This document shows positions 52,001 through 63,570 of a DNA stretch of 64,000 bases, piece after piece. The notes under the pieces are model-generated. The model did no database searches. It saw only the letters and a list, made by a program, of their open reading frames with translations, and was not told the DNA's origin. The translations under genes were made by a program, and so were the position numbers. Where the stretch lies: the NCBI GenBank assembly GCA_031769625.1, contig JAUIMM010001245.1, positions 620,001 to 684,000 of the forward strand. The letters run 5' to 3'. The stretch is from Taudactylus pleione. Taxonomy: Eukaryota > Chordata > Amphibia > Anura > Myobatrachidae. Positions within the stretch are counted from its first letter, which is position 1. Each line of letters begins with the position of its first letter.

Positions 52001-55000
52001 GCTGGAATTATGACACACAATACACTATGTATGACACATATAATGGGTTACTGTGATCGCTGATCCTGTATATGTTGGAATTATGACACACAATACACTA
52101 TGTATGACACATATAATGGGTTACTGTGATCGCTGGTCCTGTATATGTTGGAATTATGACACACAATACACTATGTATGACACATATAATGTGTTACTGT
52201 GATCGCTGGCCCTGTATATGCTGGAATTTTGACACACAATACACTATGTATGACGCATATAATGGGTTACTGTGATCACTGGTCCTGTATATGCTGGAAT
52301 TATGACACACAATACACTATGTATGACACATATAATGGGTTACTGTGATCGCTGGTCCTGTATATGTTTGAATTATGACACACAATACACTATGTATGAC
52401 ACATATAATGTGTTACTGTAATAGCTTATCCTGTATATGCTGGAATTATGACACACAATACACTATGTATGACACATATAATGGGTTACTGTGATCGCTG
52501 GTCCTGTATATGCTGGAATTATGACACACAATACACTATGTATGACACATATAATGTGTTACTGTAGTAGCTTATCCTGTATATGCTGGAATTATGACAC
52601 ACAATACACTATGTATGACACATATAATTATTATTATTATTATTATTATTACTACCAGTTATTTATATAGCGCACACATATTCCGCAGCGCTTTACATAG
52701 AATATCTTACCATTCATATCTGGCCCTGCCCCAGTGGAGCTTACAATCTATATTCCCTATGATATGTACATACACCCTATGGTCAATTTTTTTTTTTTTT
52801 GTGGGGAGCCTATTAACCTACCTGTATATTTTTTGGAGTGTGGGAGGAAACCGGAGTACCCGGAGGAAACCCACGCAAGCACAGGGAGAATATACAAACT
52901 CCGCACAGTTAGGGCCATGGCGGGAATCAAACTCACGACCTCATTGCTGTGAGGCAGTAACGCTAACCATTACACCATCTGTGCTGCCCTAATGGGTTAC
53001 TGTGATCGCTGGTCCTGTATATGCTGGAATTATGACACACAATACACTATGTTTGACACATATAATGGGTTACTGTGATCGCTGATCCTGTATATGCTGG
53101 AATTATGACACACAATACACTATGTATGACGCATATAATGGGTTACTGTGATCGCTGGTCCTGTATATGCTGGAATTATGATACACAATACACTATGTAT
53201 GACACATATAATGGGTTACTGTGATCGCTGGTCCTGTATATGCTGGAATTATGACACACAATACACTATGTATGACACATATAATGGTTTACTGTGATCA
53301 CTGATCCTGTATATGCTGGAATTATGACACACAATACACTATGTATGACACATATAATGGGTTACTGTGATCGCTGATCCTGTATATGCTGGAATTATGA
53401 CACACAATACACTATGTATGAGGCATATAATGGGTTACTGTGATCACTGGTCCTGTATATGCTGGAATTATGACACACAATACACTATGTATGACACATA
53501 TAATGGGTTTCTGTGATCGCTGGTCCTGTATATGCTGGAATTATGACACACAATACACTATGTATGACACATATAATGGGTTACTGTGATCACTGATCCT
53601 GTATATGCTGGAATTATGACACAGAATACACTATGTATGACACATATAATGGGTTACTGTGATCGCTGATCCTGTATATGCTGGAATTATGACACACAAT
53701 ACACTATGTATGACGCATATAATGGGTTACTGTGATCGCTGGTCCTGTATATGCTGGAATTATGATACACTATGTATGACACATATAATGGGTTACTGTG
53801 ATCGCTGGTCCTGTATATGCTGGAATTATGACACACAACACACTATGTATGATGCATATAATGGGTTACTGTAATCGCTGGTCCTGTATATGCTGGAATT
53901 ATGACACACAATACACTATGTATGAGGCATATAATGGGTTACTGTGATCGCTGGTCCTGTATATGCTGGAATTATGACACACAATACACTATGTATGAGG
54001 CATATAATGGGTTACTATGATCGCTGGTCCTGTATATGCTGGAATTATAACACAATACACTATGTATGACACATATAATGGGTTACTGTGATCGCTGATC
54101 CTGCATATGATGGAATTAGTACACACAATACACTATGTATGACACATATAATGGGTTATTGTAATCGCTGGTCCTGTATATGCTGGAATTATGACACACA
54201 ATACACTATGTATGACACATATAATGGGTTACTGTGATCGCTGGTCCTGTATATGCTGGAATTATGACACACAATACACTATGTATGACGCATATAATGG
54301 GTTACTGTGATCGCTGGTTCTGTATATGCTGGAATTATGACACACAATACACTATGTATGTCACATATAATGGGTTACTGTGATCGCTGATCCTGTATAT
54401 GATGGAATTATTACACATAATACACTATGTATGACACATATAATGGGTTACTGTAATCGCTGGTCCTGTATATGCTGGAATTATGACACACTATACACTA
54501 TGTATGACACATATAATGGGTTACTGTGATCGCTGGTCCTGTATATGCTGGAATTATAACACACAATACACTATGTATGACACATATAATGGGTTACTGT
54601 GATCGCTGTTCCTGTATATGCTGGAATTATGACACACAATACACTATGTATGACACATATAATGGGTTACTGTGATCGCTGGTCCTGTATATGCTGGAAT
54701 TATGACACACAACACACTATGTATGACGCATATAATGGGTTACTGTGATCGCTGGTCCTGTATATGCTGGAATTATGACACACAATACACTATGTATGAC
54801 GCATATAATGGGTTACTGTGATCGCTGGTCCTGTATATGCTGGAATTATGACACACAATACACTATGTATGACACATATAATGGGTTACAGTGATCGCTG
54901 TTCCTGTATATGCTGGAATTATGACACACAATACACTATGTATGACACATATAATGGGTTACTGTGATCGCTGGTCCTGTATATGCTGGAATTATGACAC

Positions 55001-55535
55001 ACAACACACTATGTATGACGCATATAATGGGTTACTGTGATCGCTGGTCCTGTATATGCTGGAATTATGACACACAATACACTATGTATGACGCATATAA
55101 TGGGTTACTGTGATCGCTGGTCCTGTATATGCTGGAATTATGACACACAATACACTATGTATGACACATATAATGGGTTACAGTGATCGCTGTTCCTGTA
55201 TATGCTGGAATTATGACACACAATACACTATGTATGACACATATAATGGGTTACTGTGATCGCTGGTCCTGTATATGCTGGAATTATGACACACAACACA
55301 CTATGTATGACGCATATAATGGGTTACTGTGATCGCTGGTCCTGTATATGCTGGAATTATGACACACAATACACTATGTATGACACATATAATGGGTTAC
55401 TGTGATCGCTGGTTCTGTATATGCTGGAATTATGACACACAACACCCTATGTATGATGCATATAATGGGTTACTGTGATCGCTGGTCCTGTATATGCTGG
55501 GATTATCACACACAATACACTATGTATGACACATG
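49060..55535. repeat. 73-bp satellite array, 6.5 kb
   Basis: About 84 head-to-tail copies of a 73-bp unit with GGTCCTGTATATGCTGGAAT, then TATGACACACAATACACTAT, then GTATGACACATATAATGGG and TTACTGTGATCGCT. Units are highly alike. Recurrent variants include TGTGTTACTGTAATAGCTTA and ACACACTATGTATGACGCAT. A SINE at 52629-52989 interrupts it. Frames running through it are artefacts. Confidence 0.97.
52629..52989 (-). mobile_element. tRNA-derived SINE inserted in the satellite
   Basis: The - strand starts GGGCAGCACAGATGGTGTAA with an A-box-like TGGTGTAATGG and a B-box-like GAGTTTGATTCCC, then TTTGTATATTCTCCCTG, TTTCCTCCGGGTACTCCGG and the tail AAAGCGCTGCGGAATATGTG, ending in ATT repeats. This is the DANA/V-SINE type with an L2/CR1-like tail. 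It breaks one 73-bp unit. TAAT occurs on both sides as a likely target duplication. Confidence 0.88.
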
Positions 55536-55900
55536 TTAAAGCTGGATAAGTGATAATTATGCCCTCTTCATGGACTGGCCACACTCACTCTACAATCAAG
55601 TATTTGGAAACCCCCCTCTAGAAATCCTGCGTTTGTCACTGGATGCGCTGAGTACAGTATATCGCACATATTGTGATTGATGTTAGAGGGAATGGCAGTT
55701 TGATATGAGGACAATAAACCATAATTCATGTGTTCTGATTACAATACCATACAGCCTCTCCAGTTATAAGTATCTCCTAATATCTGCATGGGATACATTT
55801 GGATAATATGAACAATTGGCTTATAATAATAATTAACGTAGATACAGAGGTTGCAGTACACAGATTTATTATATGACAACAACTGCAGGTGCTGACAACG
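55536..55900. other. Sequence right of the satellite, no gene
   Basis: Single-copy in appearance, no recognised feature. Confidence 0.35.
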
Positions 55901-56340
55901 GGGTTGGGTATGATGAAATACCGACGCTGGAATCCCGATGGTGAAGTATCCCGACGGGCCGGTAAGCACTCTAACTCTCCCCCCTAACCCTAACTCTCTC
56001 CCCCTAACCCCCTTTTGGTGGTGCCTAACTCCCTTCCTGCACCCTATACCTAACCTTCCCAGGGGGGTGCCTATTCCTAACTTTCCCCCAGTAGTGCCTA
56101 ACCCTCTCCTTCCCACAACCTAACCCTTCCCGGTGGGTGCCTAGCCCTAAACCACGCGGAGAGGCTCCTAAACCTAACCCCCCCCCCATCCCCGGCATAA
56201 GTTAACTTACCCGCAGCATCTTCGTTCGTGAAGCCCATGGTTGGTATGCCGGATGTCGATATCCTGATGTCTTTGGGATAGCGACATCGGCATTATGCCC
56301 GGCGTCAGGATTCCAGCGTCAGTATTTTCAACGTATCCCC
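55901..56340. mobile_element. MITE with TCGGGAT motifs and CCTAAC core, copy 2
   Basis: Same composition as 48258-48600, in the other orientation: TACCGACGCTGGAATCCCGA at the left, CCTAACCCTAAC-like core, and GTCAGGATTCCAGCGTCAGT at the right. The two outer blocks are inverted copies (GACGCTGGAATCC / GGATTCCAGCGTC). Confidence 0.65.
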
Positions 56341-57135
56341 TGATAGTTGAACTGCAGTTTGTTGCCTACAATTGCAGAGGTAACTGGGGGGACGACTGAC
56401 CGGCCAGGACAGTGCGGCGAGTCTGAAAACAATTCTATGTATTTTTTTTTTTTTTTTTAAATAAAAGTCAAACCCAATTTATTTTTGTCCTGATTCCTTC
56501 CAAGTCTAGAACTATTTCTATATTGAAGCAAATACTTCCATGAATCTAACGTTTTCTAATCCAGACTATAAAATCTATTTAGCCGGCTAATCGTCACATC
56601 TCAGTATGCAGCTACAGAAATACCCTCAGTATTATAAAAGACATTGGGCCTGGCTCAGGGATGTGCGCTAAGCCCATAGTTTCGCAGTTAAGCGATTATC
56701 GTCCATCTGCACATGCGCCACAGTACATTACCATTGTTGCTCGCAGTGAGTATATATTTCTAGTGTGATTGACCGCCAGGGAACGTTTGGGGGTGGTAAT
56801 GGTGAGAGCATCGCGACCATTCCGTGGGGTTGTCACATCCTGTGTCTTTGATCCCGTGCGCAGGAAACACGGCGCCGGCATCTCAGCCCTTCTGCGCCAC
56901 CATAGGGTTACTCAGGACTGCTAACATCGCATGATCTGCGAGCGATGCATAGTCTTTGTACGCCGATGCTTGGCTTTGCAAAGATACCACTGAAGTACAT
57001 CTCCTGGCAGCTGCGACATTTGCAGATTTCCGCACAGCAATTGTGTACGGGCTCGCAGCTGCAGCGGCAATAACATGCGACTCAGAAGCAGGAACACTGT
57101 CTTTTCAAAACAACAACCAGGCAGTTATCATGTAA
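56341..57135. other. Flank of DIRS copy 2 with a probable MITE
   Basis: A poly-T run lies at 56438-56458. At 56646 GGGCCTGGCTCAGGGATG looks like a left end of the GGGCCTGATTCA family. A weak right end (CGACTCAGAAGCAGG) lies at about 57077, and the interior has TGCGAGC-type motifs. Confidence 0.4.
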
Positions 57136-57322
57136 AAATATGAGATATGGTAAGAACTTACCCTTGTTATCTCTATTTCTATGAAGTCCATAGGGTTCCA
57201 CAGGATACCTTGGGGTATAGGTGTGACGTCAGTCGCAGGGCACCAAAGAGTTAAGCTTTCAGCCTCCCAGGATGCACTAGGTCCCCCTCCCATACCCCGC
57301 CCCCGGGCCAAGGCACCTCAGT
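57136..57322. repeat. DIRS copy 2 right inverted terminal repeat plus extension
   Basis: Starts with the extension (GAGATATGGTAAGAACTTAC) followed by GTCCATAGGG-type repeat sequence. Reverse complement of 62918-63069 from about 57185. Confidence 0.88.
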
Positions 57323-57470
57323 TAGTTACCAAGCCATAGGCCGGAGGAGGAGAAGGAAGAGAGAGAACAAAGATCTGGACACATACAAGAATCACATTCT
57401 CACCAGAGGGAGACGGAAAACCGGTGACCAGAGCAAAGCCCATCTGCAGCACAGGTGCGACAGGGCGGGA

Positions 57471-57590
57471 GTCCTGTGGAACCCTATGGACTTCGTAGAA
57501 ATAGAGATAACAAGGGTAAGTTCTTACCATATCTCATATTTTCTACTTCAGGGTCCATAGGGTATCCACAGGATACCTTGGGGATGTCCC
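57471..57590. repeat. DIRS copy 2 internal complementary region
   Basis: Both end types meet head to head around CTTACCATATCTCATATTTT. Confidence 0.88.
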
Positions 57591-57603
57591 AAAGCAGTAT
57601 CCT

Positions 57604-57885
57604 TTAAGGGTGGGGACGCTCCTGTGCAGAAAGGAGAATCCGCCGCCCGAAGGAAGCATCCTGAGAGGCGAAGGTGTCAAACCTGTAATACCTCACGAAG
57701 GTATGGACAGAAGACCACGTAGCAGCCTTGCAAATCTGAACTGCCGAGGCACCACGTCGAGCTGCCCACGAAGGACCCACAGACCTAGTGGAATGAGCCT
57801 TCAGAGAAGGAGGGACCGGTAAGCCTTCATGAAGATAAGCTTCAGAAATAGCCATACGGATCCAGGCTGCTTTGAAGCAGGCCAA
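57604..57885 (-). pseudogene. DIRS recombinase C terminus, copy 2, shifted frame
   Basis: 93 codons with KAHSTRSVGPSW (His-x-x-Arg) and VRYYRFDTF (presumed catalytic Tyr), matching the end of the copy 1 recombinase. Separated from the upstream part by a frameshift near 57885. Confidence 0.88.
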
Positions 57886-60743
57886 CCCTTTTTACAGAAG
57901 CCATAGAGGACAAACAAAGCGTCCGACTTCCTAAACGAAGAAGTGCGGTCAACATAAGTCCTTAAGGCCCGCACAACATCCAAAGAGGCCTCACCCACGG
58001 AAAGACCCGGTGAGTTAAAGGCCGGAACAACTATTTCCTCGTTAACATGAAACTGGGAAGCAACTTTGGGAAGAAACTCGGGCCGAGTGCGGAGCACTGC
58101 CCTGTTCCCATGAAAAACCAAGAAAGGGGGTCTACAAGAAAGAGCCCCTAACTCAGAAACACGTCTGGCCGAAGCAATGGCCAGAAGGAAAACAGTCTTA
58201 GCTGTTAGCCATTTAATATCCACTGAGCCCAGTGGTTCAAACGGCGGTCCTTGGAGAGCCCTCAGGACCACAGCCAAATCCCAAGGCGCCACAGGTGGAA
58301 CAAAGGGCGGCTGAATACGGAGAACACCTTGCATAAAGGTGCGCACATCCGGGATTGTAGCAATCCTACGGTGAAACCAGACAGATAGGGCCGAAACCTG
58401 TACCTTCAAAGAAGCAAGGCGAAGCCCATGATCTAGTCCCGCTTGCAGGAAGGCGAGAATCCGAGACAGACGAAACTCCCACGGTGCATAACCTCTCGGT
58501 CGACACCACTGGAAGAACGTATGCCACACGCGATGGTATATCCTCGCGGAAGACGGTTTCCGAGCTCGTAACATGGTACGCACCACAGAGCTGGAAAACC
58601 CCCGGGACCTCAGCATGGCCGTCTCAACAGCCACGCCGTCAAAGACAGCCGAGTCAGGTCCGGGTGAAGACAAGGACCCTGAGACAGAAGGTCCGGTCGT
58701 AGCGGCAACCGCAGAGGACTGTCCACGGACAGACCCTGAAGGTCTGTCCGTGGACAGTCCGTGCCGTCTGGGCCACGCGGGAGCTATCAACAGGAGCGTC
58801 CCTCCTTCCTGTTTGAATTTCCGGATTACCCGTGGAAGAAGGGAGACCAGAGGGAACAGGTATGCGAACCTGAACGTCCACCGGACGGACAGAGCATCCA
58901 CCAGAGACGCCCCTTCGTCTCTTGTGCGAGACCCGTACACCGGCAACTTGTTGTTGTGCCGGGACGCCATGAGGTCGATTTCTGGAAGACCCCACCTGTC
59001 CACCAGTAGTTGAAAAACGTCCGGGTGCAGGGACCATTCCCCTGGATGAACGTCCTGGCGACTTAGAAAGTCCGCCTCCCAATTTAGCACTCCCGGGATG
59101 AAGACCGCTGATATGGCCGGAAGATTGCGCTCCGCCCAAACCAGGATCCGAGAGACCTCTACGAGAGCCGCCCGACTGCGAGTTCCTCCTTGCCTGTTTA
59201 TGTAGGCCACGGTGGTAGCATTGTCCGACTGGACCTGCACCGGGTGACCCTGGAGAAACCGCTGTGCCTGCAGGAGAGCATTGAAGACCGCACGGAGTTC
59301 CAAGATATTTATTGGAAGCTCCACTTCTGTCGGCGTCCACCTGCCCTGGAACCAGTGTGGACCCGAAACTGCTCCCCAGCCCCGAAGACTGGCGTCCGTT
59401 GTCAACAGGACCCAATTTGGAACCCAGAACGGATGTCCCTTGTTGAGGTGGGTCGTCTTTAACCACCACGCAAGGGACAGGCGAACCTCTGGGGTGAGCA
59501 CAATCGTCTGGAACTTCAGAGACTGAGGCAGCCCGTTCCACTTGGACAGGATCAGGTGCTGCAGAGGTCTGGAGTGAAACTGGGCGTATTCCACCATGTC
59601 GAACACCGACACCATGGAGCCCAGTAACCTCATCGCCGAGTGTAAGGACACCCGGCGGCTGTGCAGACAACTGCGCACCCTTGACTGTAAAGCAGAGATC
59701 TTGTCCTCCGTCACGAAGATCCTTTGCTGTCCCGAGTCCAATAAGGCTCCAAGATGCAGAATCCTCCGAGACGGGATTAGAGTGGACTTCTGCCAGTTGA
59801 TTAGCCAGCCGTGCCGTTGCAGTAGTGCAATGGTCAGGTCCAAGTGGTGTAACAGGAGCTCTGGAGATCCTGCCACCAAAAACAGGTCGTCCAAGTACGG
59901 CAACATGCGGACTCCTTGCAGCCGCAGAGAAGCCGCCATGACCGCCATCACCTTGGTGAAAACACGTGGTGCTGTCGCCAGGCCAAAAGGTAACGCCCGA
60001 AACTGGAAGTGGTCGCTGCGGATTGCAAACCGAAGGAACTCTTGATGGCGCAAAAGAATAGGGACATGCAGGTAAGCGTCCTGTATGTCCAATGACACCA
60101 TGTAGTCCCCAGGTTCCAGCGCCAGAATGATGGACCGTAGGGTCTCCATCCGAAACTTCGGGACCCGCAAAGACTTGTTGAGTGCTTTGAGGTTGAGAAT
60201 CGGACGATACGACCCATTGGGTTTCTGTACCAAAAATAGATTTGAATAGAAACCCTGGCCCCTCTGGGAGAATGGAACAGGCACTATAACTCCAGCCTGG
60301 AGCATAGTGTGCAATACCTTCCGCAGCTCCGTAGCCTTGTTCCGGTCTGATGGTAGACCCGTGGTGAAGAATCGAGCCGGGGGTCTGTGCCGGAAGGAGA
60401 GGGCGTACCCGTGGGAGACCACCTCCAGAACCCAAGTGTCTGTCGTAGTGAACGACCAACACCGGGAGAACTGCAGCAGGCGGCCTCCCACCCTGGGATC
60501 CCCGAAGGGGAGACCCGGACCGTCAGGCCGCAGGCTTGTCATCTGGCTTGGGGGCCGGACGTCTGGTACTCCATGCCTGTTTCCGGGGCTTGACCGATTT
60601 CTTAGGGCCAGCCTGTCGAGGAAACGACTGTGGTTTGGGCCTGCCCTGGGCCCTAGATGACCGAAAGGACGATGGTCCAGAACCAGAAGGAGCAGCGGCC
60701 GACGGGAGACAAGCAGATTTGGCTGCCGCCAGCGTGGCCACAA
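57801..60743 (-). pseudogene. DIRS RT-RNase H joined to recombinase, copy 2
   Basis: A single open frame of 980 codons. RT motifs: KPNGSYRPILNLKALNKSL, DIQDAYLHVPI, catalytic YLDD. RNase H motifs: TTDASLRGWG, QSDNATTVAYIN, WEADFLSR. After PAWPRR the frame switches relative to copy 1, so it reads directly into the recombinase (FDGVAVETAMLRSRGF onward) instead of ending. The switch coincides with a 45-bp perfect hairpin. The recombinase Arg (SARRVSELG) is present. The frame is then lost near 57885, before the His-x-x-Arg and Tyr residues. Confidence 0.88.
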
Positions 60744-61983
60744 TCTTATCCAGATCCGGACCGAAGAGAACTTCTCCGGTAAACGGCAACGCTTCCAGAC
60801 CTTTCTTGGAATCTGCGTCCGCCTTCCAGGATCGCAGCCACAAGGTGCGACGAGCAGCTACCGCTGCTGAAGAAATTCTAGACACCAGAGTACTAATGTC
60901 TAGAGACGCCTCGTTGATGTAGGTGGCCGAATCACGGAGATTGCCAATCAACTCCGCCTGTTCGGCCGGACAGTCGGATTCAAAAGAAGCCTCTAATTAA
61001 TCCGCCCAGTGCTCCATCGCTCTGGCAACCCAGCAAATGGCCATAGCCGGCCGTGCTGCCCCCCCTGCAAGGGAATAAGCGGACTTCAGGCAGATTTCTA
61101 CCTTGCGGTCCGTAGCATCCTTAAGGGAGGACATGGATGGCATCGGCAATGTGGCACTACGGACAAGACGGGTCACGTGAGAATCCACCTGTGGAGGGGA
61201 TTCCCACTTAGCAAAATAATTATCCGCGAACGGATAAGCCACCGCCAGACGTCTCTGCGGCTGGTATCTTTTGCCAGGTTGTTTCCACGCCTCTTCTAAA
61301 TGGTCCACCAACTGACCCGAAAGAGGAAAGACTGTGGCATCGCCCTTCACATCTTTGAAAAAGGCATACTTAGATTTAGCCGCTGGGGGAACTTCGTCCT
61401 CAATCACCAAGGCTGTGCGGACCGCCCGAATAAGTCCAGGAATATATACTTTGGACTTAGCATCAGCGTCCTTAGTATGGAGAGGTTCCTGATCGTAAGG
61501 ATCCAGAATCTCCCCATCATCAGACGTCCCTTCGTCATCCTCATAAGGAGCGGACAGAGACGCCACCGGCCTTTTATGAGGCCGCATCACAGACTCCCCT
61601 TGCAACACATCCGACAAGTGCTGTACAGAACTCGTCATGGAGTTAACCCACGCTGGCTCCTGAGAACCCGGGAGCGGGGAAATAGGGAGACTGTGGGGTA
61701 CCACCAATTGTCGTGGGAACCCCTGCATGGGTGACGACACCACAGACTGCTGGGACAAACCCATCGGAGTAAACGCGGGCTGCGGAGCTAACTGGCCCAC
61801 TAAAGCTGTTAACACCTGAGCGAAACAAGCCCAGGGCGGCTCCTGTACCGGTGCTGTAACCGTAATAGGCCGCGCCATGGACAAACACAGCCGGCAAAGG
61901 CCCTCCGCACTACCCTCCCCCTCCGCTAACGGTACTTTGCACGTGGTACACTGTAGCCGGAGGGGAAAATCACTTTCAGACAT
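60523..61983 (-). pseudogene. DIRS Gag-like protein, copy 2, one in-frame stop
   Basis: Starts at an ATG ending at 61983. Zinc-ribbon-like CX2C-X14-CX2C at residues 12-33. The conserved block VDSHVTRLVRSATLPMPS is shared with copy 1. A TAA at 60997-60999, after MEHWAD, interrupts it. The same frame then continues without further lesions to 60523, with a basic C terminus. Confidence 0.85.
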
Positions 61984-62917
61984 GATGGCACCACGTATGT
62001 GACCTCTCTCACCAATTAAGTATTAAATAGGCGAGAGACCACCCTGCAGCACCGCACCGCAAGGGCTTTAGCAGAAAGAACAGGGACAGTAATAAAGCTG
62101 ACAGTTTAGAGAAGAAAAGTTACAGGCCGCGCTAGCACAGTCACATACAATGCAGAGAAATAACAATTCCTGCACTAACAGCACTGATCACTCAACTACA
62201 CAGACACAGGGCCTGGTAGGACACAGCGCTGCATACACAGACCTGAGCCACAGCGGAGGAGAGGTATGCGGGGGGACCCAGACCACGATGCTTCCTTCCA
62301 GACTTCCAGCAGCGTTCACCATGCGTTGCAGAGAAGATGGCTGCCGAGGAGCAGAGAGAAGCTGGCCTGGGGGAGGAGCGCTGACACAGGACCAGTCAGC
62401 ACAGTGCAGAGAGGGCTGTGTGCAGCGGGGGAGGCGCCGGCTGTGAGACAGGGAAGGCGCGCTCCCTTGGCATGCATTTAACCCCTGGGACGCCGCAGCG
62501 CTACCGCTCTGCTGCGGTCCGCTGTCCCAGGGGGTAGTGGAAAGCGCAGGTTCAGTACCTGGCTCCACGCTGCAGCCAGTCCCCAGGGAGCCCCCTGCCT
62601 GGGGACTTAGGACCATGTGACCAGCGGGGACCCACCGCGGGACCCCGCTGCTTACCTTTGTCCCCCTTGGATCCGGCCATGGTCCGGAACATCTGGGGTC
62701 ACCGCTAGCTGTGACCCCAGATGCTCACCAGCATCCCCGGATCGGTACCGGCGTTCTGGTACCGGCGGGGGTGTAGGGAAGACAGCATGGACGTCAGGAC
62801 TGACTGTCCATGCTGTACATCCAGATGTGCAGCCACAGCTGCACTGAAGAAAGCTTCAGGGGCTCTTCTAGCCCCCACTCCGACAGGTGCACCCAACGCC
62901 GGCTGGGCACCAAATTA

Positions 62918-63069
62918 AACTGAGGTGCCTTGGCCCAGGGGCGGGGTATGGGAGGGGGACCTAGTGCATCCTGGGCGGCTGAAAGCTTAACTCTTTGGTG
63001 CCCCGCAACTGACGTCACACCTATACCCCAAGGTATCCTGTGGATACCCTATGGACCCTGAAGTAGAAA
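62918..63069. repeat. DIRS copy 2 left inverted terminal repeat
   Basis: Ends with GGGTCCATAG-type sequence and CTACTTC on the - strand. The 0.9 kb between it and Gag (61984-62917) is a GC-rich leader. Confidence 0.88.
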
Positions 63070-63300
63070 TAGGAATCAGTATGATATACCGCCGCCTAAC
63101 CCTAAGTCTCCCCCCGGGAGCCCCTAAGCGACCCCCCCCCCCTGCCGCTGTCCGCGCCCAGCTTACCTTCGATCGGTATGCCGGGTGTTGGGCTCCCGGC
63201 GTAGGTATAATGACAGGCATCAGGATTTCGACGCCTGTCAGTTCCTTGCCGGGATTTGACAGTCGGGAAGCCGGCGGTCACCATTGCGCCTGTCCGCTTC
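63070..63300. mobile_element. MITE fragment of the TCGGGAT family, copy 3
   Basis: It has the CCTAACCCTAAG core, GGCATCAGGATTTCGACGCC and GACAGTCGGGAAGCCGG motifs of 48258-48600 and 55901-56340. The left part may be cut by the DIRS insertion. Confidence 0.5.
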
Positions 63301-63482
63301 CTGACTGCATCCCATAAAATATCAGCACCAATAATAATTACCTTAAAACAAAAGAAATCAGAGGGTAACAACATAGTCACCGGGAGACTCCTGACATCTG
63401 GTGAGGCAGTTCTATCAAAACCTGCAAACCCTGTGAGGCCAGCCAAGGAAAATGGGGTGATGCAGACAAGATCTTAGTGTAA

Positions 63483-63570
63483 GGCTGGGTACACACTTGT
63501 CAAATCTGCGGTCAATCTGGCCTCCGACCGACCAGTTGCTCCGACATTGGACAAGTGTGTACCCTCAGCT
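63483..63570. mobile_element. Small palindromic element (GGCTGGGTACACAC)
   Basis: GGTACACACTTGTC at 63488-63501 (approximate) is exactly inverted by GACAAGTGTGTACC near 63550-63563. The GGCTGGGTACACAC end is frequent in amphibian DNA transposons. The remaining sequence to 64000 has no recognised feature. Confidence 0.55.

Larger units (their letters stand above)
57136..63069 (-). mobile_element. DIRS-type retrotransposon, copy 2, different subfamily, broken
   Basis: On the - strand: left repeat at 63069-62918, Gag (61983-60523 with one internal stop), RT-RNase H (from 60743), recombinase to 57604, internal complementary region 57590-57471, and right repeat 57322-57136. Terminal repeat sequence and proteins clearly differ from copy 1, so this is a second subfamily. 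Lesions: stop in Gag, a frame change with a hairpin between RT and recombinase, and a frameshift late in the recombinase. Confidence 0.93.

Noticed and set aside
49060..55535. CRISPR-like array
   Set aside because: The whole 73-bp unit is repeated without unique spacers, and the context is eukaryotic.
58654..60462. About 600-codon frame on the - strand inside DIRS copy 2 as a host gene
   Set aside because: It overlaps the RT-RNase H frame, which has clear motifs. It is kept only as an overlapping-frame observation, not annotated as a gene.
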